From: Allopontixanthobacter sediminis
GTDB lineage: Bacteria; Pseudomonadota; Alphaproteobacteria; Sphingomonadales; Sphingomonadaceae
NCBI RefSeq assembly: GCF_009828115.1
Contig: NZ_WTYL01000003.1
Span: 258,501 to 322,500, forward strand
Direction: 5' to 3'
DNA: 64,000 nucleotides
Shown here piece by piece: positions 38,778 to 48,373 of this stretch; within the stretch, counting starts at the first letter, position 1; each line of letters starts with the position of its first letter. Under the pieces are notes generated by a model that had not been told where the DNA came from, did not search any database, and saw only the letters and a program-made list of their open reading frames with translations. Made by a program: the position numbers and the translations under genes.

Positions 38778-40037
38778 CTAATCCAGCGCGCGGCTGCCGA
38801 TCTGGTTGTAGGTCTGGGGCATCTCGTCGAGACGGAAAGGCTGGACCTTTCCGCTGCCTGGCGGCTTCATCCCGATCACGAAGGTTTGGGTGACCGGATC
38901 AAGGCCGTCGCTGGTTACTCGCAGCCGCAGCAACGGCACATAGAGCATGGCGCGGCCCTGCGCGATTGTGCGTATCTGATTGACCGGCAGATTGAGACTT
39001 GCGGTCAGTTGGGCTTTCTCGCCGGCAGCAAGCGCAGGCATCGTATCCAGTGGCGCCAGTACGGTAGCCCCGTCGGCCAATTGCTCGCTTGCGGGGACTT
39101 TGCCGTGTGCCGTCACCAGATCGCCGGAAATCTGCAGATTTTCGAAAGCCAGCGCCGAATGGTTATGGATAGTGATCGCACAGGACAGCGTCGCGTTCAT
39201 CATGCTGCGGCTTAGTTTCCCGGGGACCACCTGAATCGAGAACGGGCGCGCCTTGGTGGCTGCCGCGGGCGCGGCGGCGGCAGGAACCTTCGACGGAACG
39301 GGAGAGGCGCCGGGCAAAGGTTGCGCTGCTGGCTGCGGCGCGCGTGGAGCACTCGGGGACGGCGCAGGCTCGGGCCGCCGGACGAGTGGCGGTTCGATCG
39401 GCGCAAACCCGACCAGGGCCGTCTGGCGACGAACTCGCCACAGATACGCGGCGCCCGCTGCTACCGCGAGGGCAGTCGCCAGCGCGAACCACAGCGACCA
39501 GTTAGCGGTTCCGCCTTGGTCCTCGGAGAGCCCCGGAGTTGCAGAAGTCGCGAGGTCTTCGCCCAGGCCCGGCAGCGGCGCTGCGGTCGGCAGGCTTCCC
39601 GTCACCGGCTCTGCTGGCGTCAGGTCGAGCGAGTCCGATGCGGATTGACCGGGCGCGGGCGTCTCGTCACCCGGCGTTAGCTGCCCCGGGGTTGCCCGCG
39701 CGGCCGGGGTGAACCGGCGGGTCTCCAGTGGCTGTGCGGGCGAGGGTTCCGCCAGGATTGTGGGCAACTGGCGCTGTGTCGCCGTAGGAGTCGGCGAAGG
39801 AGCAGGGGACGGGCGAGGCGTGCGAATCACTCGCGGTTCGATCGGGACCGGCCCCTCGATATCCACCGGACCCTGGACATCGGGGGTCGCGGTCGGGCTT
39901 GGCGCAGGCGGCAGGCGGAACCCGCCGGGCGGGGTTGCGGTTGCTGCGGGAGTCGCCGCGACAGCAGCGCCCGCCAGCGTCAGGCTGCCGTGCGCAATTG
40001 CAATCGCGAGCAGGGATGATGTCAGTCTAGGGCGCAT
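38778..40037 (-). CDS. Proline-rich membrane protein of unknown function
   Basis: 419 residues. The start is ATG 40037, giving a signal peptide ending near AGAAVAATPA. A long Pro/Thr/Ser/Ala-rich segment covers about 25-190. One transmembrane helix follows (WSLWFALATALAVAAGAAYLW, about 198-216), then a second Pro/Ala-rich linker. A C-terminal beta-rich domain of about 140 residues has PFSIQVVPGKLSRSMMNATL and HNHSALAFENLQISGD. With a cleaved signal peptide the first part would be periplasmic and the C-terminal domain cytoplasmic. I recognise no named family, though it resembles conserved sphingomonad proteins. Confidence 0.7.
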   Translation of the reverse strand: MRPRLTSSLLAIAIAHGSLTLAGAAVAATPAATATPPGGFRLPPAPSPTATPDVQGPVDIEGPVPIEPRVIRTPRPSPAPSPTPTATQRQLPTILAEPSPAQPLETRRFTPAARATPGQLTPGDETPAPGQSASDSLDLTPAEPVTGSLPTAAPLPGLGEDLATSATPGLSEDQGGTANWSLWFALATALAVAAGAAYLWRVRRQTALVGFAPIEPPLVRRPEPAPSPSAPRAPQPAAQPLPGASPVPSKVPAAAAPAAATKARPFSIQVVPGKLSRSMMNATLSCAITIHNHSALAFENLQISGDLVTAHGKVPASEQLADGATVLAPLDTMPALAAGEKAQLTASLNLPVNQIRTIAQGRAMLYVPLLRLRVTSDGLDPVTQTFVIGMKPPGSGKVQPFRLDEMPQTYNQIGSRALD

Positions 40038-40157
40038 GGTCAGGGTTTGGGTCCCGGGGGGAATCGGCACGTAGTCAGGCCGCGCTGAATAGGGATTGAA
40101 TTGGCAACATGCCACAGGTGACTTGTATCGCGTGCACGTTCGCGGCATCAGCGCGGC

Positions 40158-40616
40158 ATGAGTGACACACCTTCCCCTGCCTTCCTCGGTAAATCAACAC
40201 CGCTTCCTGCGTCGCCGGAAGAAGCCACCCTTGATTACGTGCCGAATCCACGCCTGAACTCAGTTTATATGGTGCGCTTTGCCGCGCCCGAGTTTACCTC
40301 GCTTTGCCCGGTTACCGGCCAACCTGACTTTGCCCACCTGGTGATCGATTATGCGCCGGACCGGACGATTGTCGAATCGAAGTCACTGAAACTGTTTCTC
40401 GGATCGTTTCGCAACCACGCCGGTTTCCACGAAGATGTGACCGTCGGGATCGGCGAGCGGTTGGTAAGCGAGATGAAGCCGCGCTGGCTGCGCATCGGCG
40501 GTTATTGGTACCCCCGCGGCGGCATTCCGATCGACGTATTCTGGCAGAGCGCCGCCCCGCCGGAAGGGCTATGGGTGCCGGATCAGGGCGTGCAGGGATA
40601 CCGGGGGCGGGGTTAG
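40158..40616 (+). CDS. queF: NADPH-dependent 7-cyano-7-deazaguanine reductase QueF
   Basis: Reduces preQ0 to preQ1 in queuosine biosynthesis. 152 residues, the short single-domain (YkvM-like) type. The catalytic cysteine is in [14 protein letters not shown]; the NADPH/fold motif is [21 protein letters not shown], given here as [12 protein letters not shown] and NHAGFHED. The C-terminal region has [20 protein letters not shown]. It is divergent from the proline-rich membrane gene and is followed by tRNA-Thr on the opposite strand. No other queuosine gene is in the window. Confidence 0.95.
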   Translation: MSDTPSPAFLGKSTPLPASPEEATLDYVPNPRLNSVYMVRFAAPEFTSLCPVTGQPDFAHLVIDYAPDRTIVESKSLKLFLGSFRNHAGFHEDVTVGIGERLVSEMKPRWLRIGGYWYPRGGIPIDVFWQSAAPPEGLWVPDQGVQGYRGRG

Positions 40617-40632
40617 GTCTGGGCGGATTAGA

Positions 40633-40708
<76 letters not shown>

Positions 40709-40757
40709 CCTTGCGAACGCAATCCCGCAGGATGTGTCGCTGTTCGCGCCCCATGCG

Positions 40758-41645
40758 TCAAACTGCGCCGAAGGTCCAGCCCTCCGTGCGGGCAATTTCA
40801 TCGGTCAGTCCGCCCGGCCGCCATAATTCCGGCCTGTCCGATACTTTCCGCAGCCAGGCCGACGTCAGCAGCGCATCGCAGCGGTGATCGTCGAGCGGCT
40901 TTACCGAGTCGATTGGATGGCTTCCGAGCTTGGCGAGCGCGGCGTTCAGTTCGCCGGCCTCGCGCATCTTGCTGCGTCCGGCCCTCCGGCCCGCCGCAAT
41001 TGCTGCGATGGTGGTGTAGATTTCCACGATCGCGCTGCCGGATGTAGGCAGCGGCTCAACCGGCCAGACCGGCACGGTGCCGCGCAAATGGTGGAGCAAC
41101 CGCATTCCGGTTAGGCTAGACTTGCCGACCTGCGCCGCGCCGACAAGGTTGAAATTGCTGTAAGGCGTGCAGCCGAGAGCCGCTTGCCTGCCCTCCGTCA
41201 CTCGCAACCGCCCACGTCGGTGAAGCGCTCCCGGTTGCTGGAAGAGGTCGCCTTCTCGCCCCCCATGGCGCCGGAAATAGCGGCTGGCGACGGGGTGATC
41301 CACGAAGCTGGACGCGCCGAGATGGGCATCGTCTTCGCATATCCGGTCGACCATGGCCCAAAGTGCCCGCGCGGTTGGCGGGGAATCGCCCCATCCCGGG
41401 AAGAACGCGCTGCAATCGGCGAAAGGCAGGGCGATGCCGAGGTCCATCCCGACGAGGCTGTCGGGGGGAAGGTCCCAGCCGAGATAGTCCAGCACATCCG
41501 TTCGGGACCAGACATGATCGGGCCGGACCAGTTGCGGAGCCTCGCCGCCAGCGTCGCACAGGGCCACGGCAATTCCCTTGTGGCGCTCGCCGGCCGCGCC
41601 CGACCAGTCGATAGCAACGAAATGCCGGAAACGCTGCGGCGTCAT
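40758..41645 (-). CDS. DUF429-like protein (predicted RNase H-like fold)
   Basis: 295 residues, soluble. The N-terminus FVAIDWSGAAGERHKGIAVALC has the beta-hairpin and acidic residue expected of an RNase H-like fold. SLVGMDLGIALPFADCSAFF gives a second acidic strand, and DDHRCDALLTSAWL near the C-terminus supplies a further Asp. This pattern fits DUF429-type proteins, whose activity is not known. The start ATG 41645 overlaps the rarA stop by 4 bp, so it is probably cotranscribed with rarA. Confidence 0.65.
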   Translation of the reverse strand: MTPQRFRHFVAIDWSGAAGERHKGIAVALCDAGGEAPQLVRPDHVWSRTDVLDYLGWDLPPDSLVGMDLGIALPFADCSAFFPGWGDSPPTARALWAMVDRICEDDAHLGASSFVDHPVASRYFRRHGGREGDLFQQPGALHRRGRLRVTEGRQAALGCTPYSNFNLVGAAQVGKSSLTGMRLLHHLRGTVPVWPVEPLPTSGSAIVEIYTTIAAIAAGRRAGRSKMREAGELNAALAKLGSHPIDSVKPLDDHRCDALLTSAWLRKVSDRPELWRPGGLTDEIARTEGWTFGAV

Positions 41646-42964
41646 GCTTCCCGCGATTCGCGCCGCCTCCGCTCCCAATATTCGAGCCGTTCGCGGATCT
41701 TGCGTTCGAATCCGCGTTCGACCGGCTGGTAATAGTCTTGCGCGTCCATCTCCTCGGGCCAGTAATCGGCACCGGAGAACCCGTCGTCCGAATTGTGGTC
41801 ATAGGCATAGCCGGCACCGTAGCCGATATCCTTCATCAACTTCGTCGGGGCGTTGAGGATATGCGGGGGCGGGGCCAGCGAACCTGTTTCGCGCGCGCTT
41901 TTCCACGCGGATTTCTGCGCCGCATAGGCAGCATTCGATTTGGGAGCGGTCGCGCAATATAGGCAGGCCTGCACGATCGCGAGCTCACCTTCCGGACTGC
42001 CGAGAAATTCGTATGCGTCCTTGGCGGCGAGGCACTGGATCAGCGCCTGCGGATCGGCGAGGCCTATATCCTCGGATGCGAACCGGACCAACCGCCGCAG
42101 CACGTAAAGCGGTTCCTCCCCCGCGGTCAGCATCCGCGCCATGTAATAGAGCGCCGCCTGCGGGTCGGATCCGCGGAGGCTTTTGTGCAGGGCGGAAATG
42201 AGGTTGTAGTGCCCGTCACGGTCCTTGTCATAGACGGCCACGCGGCGCTGGAGGAACGTGCCCAGTGCGGACGGATCGAGCGGCTCGGAAATCCGCGCGG
42301 AATATAGCGTTTCGGCCTGGTTGAGCAGGAAACGGCCATCGCCATCGGCGGAGGCGACGAGTGCCTCGCGAGCGTCGTCTGTCAGCGGTAAGGGGCCTTC
42401 CAGTTCTTCAGCGCGATCGAGCAAGGTCACCAATGCGGGTTGGTCGAGCCTTCGCAGGATCAGTACCTGCGCCCGGCTGAGTAGCGCTGCGTTGAGCGCG
42501 AAGCTCGGATTTTCGGTCGTCGCCCCGACCAGCGTCACAGTTCCGCGTTCGACAAAGGGCAGAAACCCGTCCTGCTGCGCGCGGTTAAAACGGTGGATTT
42601 CGTCCACAAACAGCAACGTGCGCTGCCCTGCTTGCGCCGCCTTGTCGGCCGCGGCGAATTCCTTCTTGAGATCGGCGACGCCGGAAAACACCGCACTTAC
42701 TGCGGCAAACCGCATTCCCACCGCGTCGGCCAGCAGCCGGGCGATGGTGGTCTTGCCGGTCCCGGGCGGGCCCCACAGGATCATCGAGGACAATTTTCCA
42801 GCCGCGACCATTCGGCCGATGGCACCTTCGGCGCCGGTCAAATGCTCTTGCCCGACTACCTCGTCCAGCGCGCGGGGGCGCAGCCGGTCGGCGAGCGGGG
42901 CATCGGCGCGCAGTTGTTCGCGGGCTGCATCGGGCAGGGGATCGTCAGCAAATAGGTCGGCCAT
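41642..42964 (-). CDS. rarA: Replication-associated recombination protein RarA (MgsA)
   Basis: AAA+ clamp-loader-like ATPase acting at stalled replication forks. 440 residues. It begins MADLFADDPL and RLRPRALDEVVGQEHL. Walker A is GPPGTGKTTIAR, Walker B LLFVDEIHRFN, sensor 1 VGATTENPSF. The C-terminal MgsA domain has LHKSLRGSDPQAALYYMARML and APTKLMKDIGYGAGYAYDHN. ATG 42964 is used; a GTG at 43003 would add 13 residues and neither has an obvious ribosome-binding site. It is divergent from the PadR regulator. Confidence 0.95.
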   Translation of the reverse strand: MADLFADDPLPDAAREQLRADAPLADRLRPRALDEVVGQEHLTGAEGAIGRMVAAGKLSSMILWGPPGTGKTTIARLLADAVGMRFAAVSAVFSGVADLKKEFAAADKAAQAGQRTLLFVDEIHRFNRAQQDGFLPFVERGTVTLVGATTENPSFALNAALLSRAQVLILRRLDQPALVTLLDRAEELEGPLPLTDDAREALVASADGDGRFLLNQAETLYSARISEPLDPSALGTFLQRRVAVYDKDRDGHYNLISALHKSLRGSDPQAALYYMARMLTAGEEPLYVLRRLVRFASEDIGLADPQALIQCLAAKDAYEFLGSPEGELAIVQACLYCATAPKSNAAYAAQKSAWKSARETGSLAPPPHILNAPTKLMKDIGYGAGYAYDHNSDDGFSGADYWPEEMDAQDYYQPVERGFERKIRERLEYWERRRRESREA

Positions 42965-43022
42965 TGATAGGGAGATAGAGGGCGCGCGGGGAATTTGCAG
43001 CACCCACTTGCAAAACTTCTCT

Positions 43023-43036
43023 TAAGATATATCTTA
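43023..43036. promoter_or_regulatory. Perfect 14-bp palindrome, candidate PadR/NfeR operator
   Basis: TAAGATATATCTTA is perfectly self-complementary and AT-rich in GC-rich surroundings. It lies 33-46 bp before the regulator start, between the divergent rarA and PadR-type genes. PadR-family regulators commonly bind palindromes in their own promoter. Direct evidence of binding is lacking; the reading as an operator rests on symmetry, position and neighbour. Confidence 0.6.
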
Positions 43037-43068
43037 GACCTATCACGAGAATATCGAAAGGAATGATG

Positions 43069-43677
43069 ATGGGAATGCATGGACATAGGAAGGGGTGGCC
43101 CGGAGGTTTTCCGATGGCCGCCATGATGGCCGCGGGACGCGGGTGGGACGGCCGGTTCAGCTGGGACAACGGCAATTTCGGCGGCGGCCCGCGCGGCCGG
43201 TCCGGCAATCGCCGCCGGATGTTTGCCTCCGGAGAACTGCGCCTGCTGCTGCTCAGGATGATCGCCGACGAACCGCGCCACGGCTATGAACTGATCAAGG
43301 CCATCGGCGAACTGACCGGCGGCACTTACGAGCCGAGCCCGGGGGCGGTCTATCCGACCCTTTCGCTGCTCGCCGACGAAGGGGTGATCGCCGAAACCGC
43401 CGGAGTTGACGATACCGCTCGCAAGGCCTTCGAAGTAACCGAAGCGGGCCGCAGCGAACTGGCCGAACGATCGGACGAGGCCGAGGCGCTCATGGCCCGC
43501 CTGACCGCGATGTCGGGCAAGGAGGAGCGCGGACGCGCTCCCGAATTGTTTCGCGCGATGGGCAATCTCGCCGGTGTGCTCAAGCATCGTTACCGCGACG
43601 GCCGATTCGACAATCAGACCATCGAGGAAATCGTCGACATCATTGACGATGCCGCCAAGAGGATCGAGCGGCTCTAG
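43069..43677 (+). CDS. PadR family regulator, NfeR (YqjI)-like
   Basis: 202 residues. An unusual Gly/Met/Arg-rich N-terminal extension (about 1-50, with MGMHGHRKGW) precedes the PadR winged helix: FASGELRLLLLRMI, HGYELIKAIGELTGGTY, SPGAVYPTLSLLADEGVI. A C-terminal helical dimerisation region ends TIEEIVDIIDDAAKRIERL. Both the GELRL..HGYELIKAI core and the presence of an N-terminal extension resemble E. coli YqjI/NfeR, a metal-responsive repressor; but the extension here has two His and no Cys. Three ATGs occur in a row (43063, 43066, 43069); the third has the best spacing to AAAGGA. The palindrome upstream suggests autoregulation. Confidence 0.85.
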   Translation: MGMHGHRKGWPGGFPMAAMMAAGRGWDGRFSWDNGNFGGGPRGRSGNRRRMFASGELRLLLLRMIADEPRHGYELIKAIGELTGGTYEPSPGAVYPTLSLLADEGVIAETAGVDDTARKAFEVTEAGRSELAERSDEAEALMARLTAMSGKEERGRAPELFRAMGNLAGVLKHRYRDGRFDNQTIEEIVDIIDDAAKRIERL

Positions 43678-43756
43678 CGCCACCGCTCCGGTCCTTGCGT
43701 CAGTTTCCCTCCGTGCTATTTTCCGACCCAGGAAATTTGCATGGAGGGATAGGCAA

Positions 43757-44188
43757 ATGACTCTGACAAGAAAAGCGCCGTGGCACCTGTGGGTGGTGGG
43801 TGTCCTGGCAATCCTGTGGAACCTCGGCGGAGTAGTCGATTACACCATGACCCAGACACGGAACGCTGCGTATCTTGGTCAATTCACCGCCGAACAACTC
43901 GCCTACTTTACCAGCTGGCCAGCATGGTTCGAAGCGTTCTGGGCATTTGGCGTATGGGGAGCGTTCGCAGGGTCGATCCTGCTTCTGTTCCGCAGCCGGT
44001 TTGCGTTCTACGCCTTCGCGGTATCGCTGATCGGGATTATCGGAACGACGTTCTGGACGGTGACCAACCCGATGCCGGAAAGCCTCAACAGTGCGGGGAT
44101 GTGGGCCTTTACCACGGCGATCGTGCTAAGCGTTATCCTGCTGGCAATTTACTCGCGGCGGATGATTGCCGCGGGCGTCCTGCACTGA
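43757..44188 (+). CDS. Small four-helix membrane protein
   Basis: 143 residues with four hydrophobic segments (about 11-31, 55-79, 84-104 and 115-135). GVLAILWNLGGVVDYTMTQ and WFEAFWAFGVWGAFAGSILL are characteristic of a proteobacterial family of small membrane proteins sometimes annotated as sugar transporters; no function is established. The ATG at 43757 has GGAGG about 10 bases upstream. The last 56 bp overlap the 3' end of the convergent glycosyltransferase gene. It could be cotranscribed with the PadR gene, 79 bp upstream. Confidence 0.8.
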   Translation: MTLTRKAPWHLWVVGVLAILWNLGGVVDYTMTQTRNAAYLGQFTAEQLAYFTSWPAWFEAFWAFGVWGAFAGSILLLFRSRFAFYAFAVSLIGIIGTTFWTVTNPMPESLNSAGMWAFTTAIVLSVILLAIYSRRMIAAGVLH

Positions 44189-45341
44189 CTTCACAGATCG
44201 GGGAGCCGTCGATCAGACGAAGATAGGCGTCCGCCACCGTCTGGTTAATTGCGTCCCAGCTGAACTCTAGACTGCGGTTCTCCCCGGCGGCCCCGTGGGC
44301 GTTGCGTAGTGCGCCGTCGGTCAGGTACGGTGTTAACGCATCAGCAAAGGCACCAGGGTTTCCGGGCGGCACCAAGGTTCCGGAGACGCCGTCCTGCACC
44401 AGGCTCTTGCTGCCCGTGGCGGCCGAAGCAACCACCGGCAGGCCGCTGGCCATTGCTTCCAAAGTCACGTTGCCGAAAGTTTCGGTGATTGACGGGTTGA
44501 AGAAGATATCCGAACTTGCCAGTGCCCGCCCAAGATCGGGGCCGGTCTGGAAACCCGCGAATATCCCGCCGGGCAGTGCCTGCTCGAACCATTTGCGCGC
44601 CGGGCCGTCGCCGATCACCAGCACCTTGTGGGCAACATTCCGCTTGCGCAGTTCGACGATCGTTTCGGCAAAAGTGTCGAGGCCTTTTTCCATCACCAGC
44701 CGGCCGAGGAACGCGATAGCGACGTCGCTGTCCGCGATCCCGAAATTACGCCGCCATGCAACGTCGCGCTTCTCGGGGCCGAACAGCGTCCGGTCGACGC
44801 CTCGTGACCAGATCGAGATGTCGTCGTTCATCCCCTGCTGCCGCAAGACGTCGACCATGCTTTCCGAAGGTGTAACCAGCGCGTCGCAGCGGCGATATAA
44901 TCCGCGGATCCAGGTCTCCAGAACCGGCTCGAGAAAGCCCATGTTGTAATAGCGCGGATAGGTTTCGAAACGGGTGTGGACCGACGCCAGCACCGGGGTC
45001 CCCCTCGCCTTCGCCCAGCGCACCGCAGCCCGAGCGCTGAAATCGGGGGATGCGATATGGAGCAGGTTGGGGCCGAATTTTTCGAGGTCTGCGCGGTTTT
45101 CGGCGCTAATCCCGACCGGCATCCGGTATTCGCTGCGCCCTGGAATCGCGAAGGACGGAACGCTGACCAGGTCGCCCTTGGGTTCGAACGCCGGGTTCGC
45201 AGCCGTCGGAGAGTAGACCCGAACCGCAGCCCCTTGGCGCAGTAGATACTCGACCAGTCGATTGAGCGCCTTGTTGGCACCATCGAGCGTGATGTTGTAA
45301 TTGCCGCTGAACATGGCGATGCGAAGGTCGGACGTTTTCAT
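44133..45341 (-). CDS. Glycosyltransferase family 4-type protein
   Basis: 402 residues, GT-B fold. The N-terminal domain has [23 protein letters not shown]; the donor-binding domain has [35 protein letters not shown] and the EX7E-like motif [22 protein letters not shown]. Such enzymes use nucleotide or GDP sugars to build glycolipids or polysaccharides; the start resembles mannosyltransferases acting on lipids such as dimannosylated diacylglycerol enzymes, but the acceptor is not visible. The last about 20 residues ([14 protein letters not shown]) lie antisense to the membrane protein gene and may not be conserved. Confidence 0.87.
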   Translation of the reverse strand: MKTSDLRIAMFSGNYNITLDGANKALNRLVEYLLRQGAAVRVYSPTAANPAFEPKGDLVSVPSFAIPGRSEYRMPVGISAENRADLEKFGPNLLHIASPDFSARAAVRWAKARGTPVLASVHTRFETYPRYYNMGFLEPVLETWIRGLYRRCDALVTPSESMVDVLRQQGMNDDISIWSRGVDRTLFGPEKRDVAWRRNFGIADSDVAIAFLGRLVMEKGLDTFAETIVELRKRNVAHKVLVIGDGPARKWFEQALPGGIFAGFQTGPDLGRALASSDIFFNPSITETFGNVTLEAMASGLPVVASAATGSKSLVQDGVSGTLVPPGNPGAFADALTPYLTDGALRNAHGAAGENRSLEFSWDAINQTVADAYLRLIDGSPICEVSAGRPRQSSAASKLPAG

Positions 45342-45482
45342 TGCAGCCGAGCCTTACTGTCCAATCGCCCGCTTGGCGAGAGGGTGTCGGCGAGATTGGC
45401 TGCCGGAGAGAGCCGGTAATACCAGCCTCTCCACCGCAGCCGCAGCATCGCTGCTTGACTTGCCTGCCCGCACCATCCATTC

Positions 45483-45537
45483 GGCCTGCGGGCCACGCGG
45501 TCCCAACGCCGCGCGAGCTCTCTGCAAGGAGAGAATA
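45483..45537 (+). ncRNA. serC leader RNA (serC motif-like)
   Basis: Two or three small hairpins directly precede serC: GGCC-TGCG-GGCC (45483-45494), CGCGG/CCGCG (45496-45500 with 45509-45513) and CTCTCT-GCAA-GGAGAG (45518-45533). The last has a GNRA loop and its 3' arm includes the ribosome-binding site AAGGAG, so pairing would hide it. A serC RNA motif upstream of serC-serA, whose final stem covers the ribosome-binding site, has been described in alphaproteobacteria; gene context and structure here agree. The ligand is unknown. Confidence 0.6.
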
Positions 45538-45538
45538 C

Positions 45539-46663
<1,125 letters not shown>

Positions 46664-46673
46664 TCAGACCAGG

Positions 46674-46747
46674 GTTCCGGCGGTGGCCGGGACTTCCCCG
46701 AACAGACGCCCGCTTTTGCGGACAGCGATCCCGGCCGATGCCGGGAT
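46674..46747. repeat. Pair of REP-like palindromes between serC and serA
   Basis: Two GC-rich hairpins: GTTCCGGC/GCCGGGAC (46674-46693, one wobble) and ATCCCGGC/GCCGGGAT (46728-46747), followed by GACGAAGG. The second ends like the short extragenic palindromes common in proteobacteria; read in frame it gives the tell-tale IPADAGMT. A third element, CGCTTTTGCG, lies between them. The two arms may form a BIME-like unit. No other copy is seen in this window. Confidence 0.6.
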
Positions 46748-46764
46748 GACGAAGGAATAGACAG

Positions 46765-48348
46765 ATGACCAAACCCAAAGTGCTCATTTCCGACAAGATG
46801 GACCCCAACGCCGCGCGCATTTTCGAAGAACGCGGCTGCGATGTCGACGTAATCACCGGCCAGACACCCGAAGAATTGCTCAAGATCATCGGCCAGTATG
46901 ATGGACTCGCGATCCGGTCCTCCACCACGGTGACCAAGGAAATCCTCGACGCGGCGACCAACCTGAAGGTCATTGGCCGCGCCGGCATCGGGGTCGACAA
47001 TGTCGATATCCCTTATGCCTCGTCCAAGGGCGTGGTGGTGATGAACACCCCGTTCGGCAATTCGATCACGACCGCGGAACATGCCATTGCGATGATCTTC
47101 GCACTCGCGCGGCAAATTCCCGAAGCGGACGCCTCGACCCAGGCTGGCAAATGGGAAAAAAGCCGCTTCATGGGCGTGGAAGTTACCGGCAAGATCCTCG
47201 GGCTGATCGGCGCGGGCAATATCGGTTCGATCGTCGCCAGCCGCGCCCAAGGGGTCCGGATGAAGGTGATCGCCTATGATCCATTCCTGACCGAAGACCG
47301 CGCCATCGAACTGGGGATCGAGAAGGTCGATCTGGACGGATTGCTGGCGCGGGCGGACTTCATCAGCCTCCACACCCCGCTGACCGACCAGACCCGCAAC
47401 ATCCTCTCTGCAGAAAACCTCGCCAAGACCAAATCGGGCGTGCGCATCGTCAATTGCGCGCGCGGGGGGCTGATCGACGAAGCGGCGCTGAAGGAAGGCC
47501 TCGAAAGCGGCCATATCGCCGGTGCTGCGCTGGACGTGTTCGCCAAGGAACCGGCAAAGGAAAGCCCGCTGTTCGGGACACCCAACTTCATCTGCACCCC
47601 GCATCTGGGTGCCTCGACGGACGAAGCCCAGGTCAATGTCGCGCTGCAGGTGGCGGAGCAATTGTCCGATTACCTCGTCAACGGCGGGGTCACCAACGCC
47701 CTCAACATGCCGAGCCTGAGCGCCGAAGAAGCACCGAAGCTGCGCCCATATATGGAACTGGCGGAAAACCTCGGTTCGCTGGTCGGGCAGTTGGCGCATG
47801 GCAATCTGCCGAAGATCAGCATCGAAGTGGAGGGCGCGGCGGCACAGCTAAACCAGAAGCCGATCACGGCAGCGGTTCTGGCGGGTCTGATGCGGCGCTA
47901 TTCGGACACGGTGAACATGGTCAACGCGCCCTATCTGGCCCGCGAACGCGGCATGGAAGTGCGCGAGATCCGCAACGAGAAGGAAGGCATCTACCACACG
48001 CTGGTCCGCGTGACGGTTGCCACCACGCAGGGTGACCGGTCGGTAGCCGGCACGCTGTTCGGCAGCGCGGCACCCCGGCTGGTGGAAATCTTCGGTGTCG
48101 GGATCGAGGCCGACCTGAAGGGCAACATGCTGTATATCGTCAACGAAGATGCGCCCGGCTTCATCGGCCGGATCGGTTCGCTGCTGGGCGAGAACGGCAT
48201 CAACATCGGCACTTTCCACCTTGGCCGCCGCGATGCGGGCGGGGAAGCGGTGTTGCTGCTGTCGGTCGATCAGCCGATCCCGCAGGATGTCGTCGCCGCG
48301 GCCAGCGCTCTTGAAGGGGTGAAGACGGTAACCGCGCTGGTATTTTAG
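46765..48348 (+). CDS. serA: D-3-phosphoglycerate dehydrogenase
   Basis: First step of serine synthesis, NAD-dependent oxidation of 3-phosphoglycerate. 527 residues, long form. The catalytic and NAD domains cover about 1-310: GRAGIGVDNVDIPYAS, GAGNIGSIVASRAQG, NCARGGLIDEAAL and PHLGASTDEAQ. An intervening domain and an ACT domain (about 450-527, NEDAPGFIGRIGSLL) follow; in relatives the ACT domain binds serine for feedback. A REP-like pair precedes it; hisZ starts 25 bp after it. Confidence 0.96.
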   Translation: MTKPKVLISDKMDPNAARIFEERGCDVDVITGQTPEELLKIIGQYDGLAIRSSTTVTKEILDAATNLKVIGRAGIGVDNVDIPYASSKGVVVMNTPFGNSITTAEHAIAMIFALARQIPEADASTQAGKWEKSRFMGVEVTGKILGLIGAGNIGSIVASRAQGVRMKVIAYDPFLTEDRAIELGIEKVDLDGLLARADFISLHTPLTDQTRNILSAENLAKTKSGVRIVNCARGGLIDEAALKEGLESGHIAGAALDVFAKEPAKESPLFGTPNFICTPHLGASTDEAQVNVALQVAEQLSDYLVNGGVTNALNMPSLSAEEAPKLRPYMELAENLGSLVGQLAHGNLPKISIEVEGAAAQLNQKPITAAVLAGLMRRYSDTVNMVNAPYLARERGMEVREIRNEKEGIYHTLVRVTVATTQGDRSVAGTLFGSAAPRLVEIFGVGIEADLKGNMLYIVNEDAPGFIGRIGSLLGENGINIGTFHLGRRDAGGEAVLLLSVDQPIPQDVVAAASALEGVKTVTALVF

Positions 48349-48373
48349 GCGCAGGTTCAATAGGGGCCGCGAA

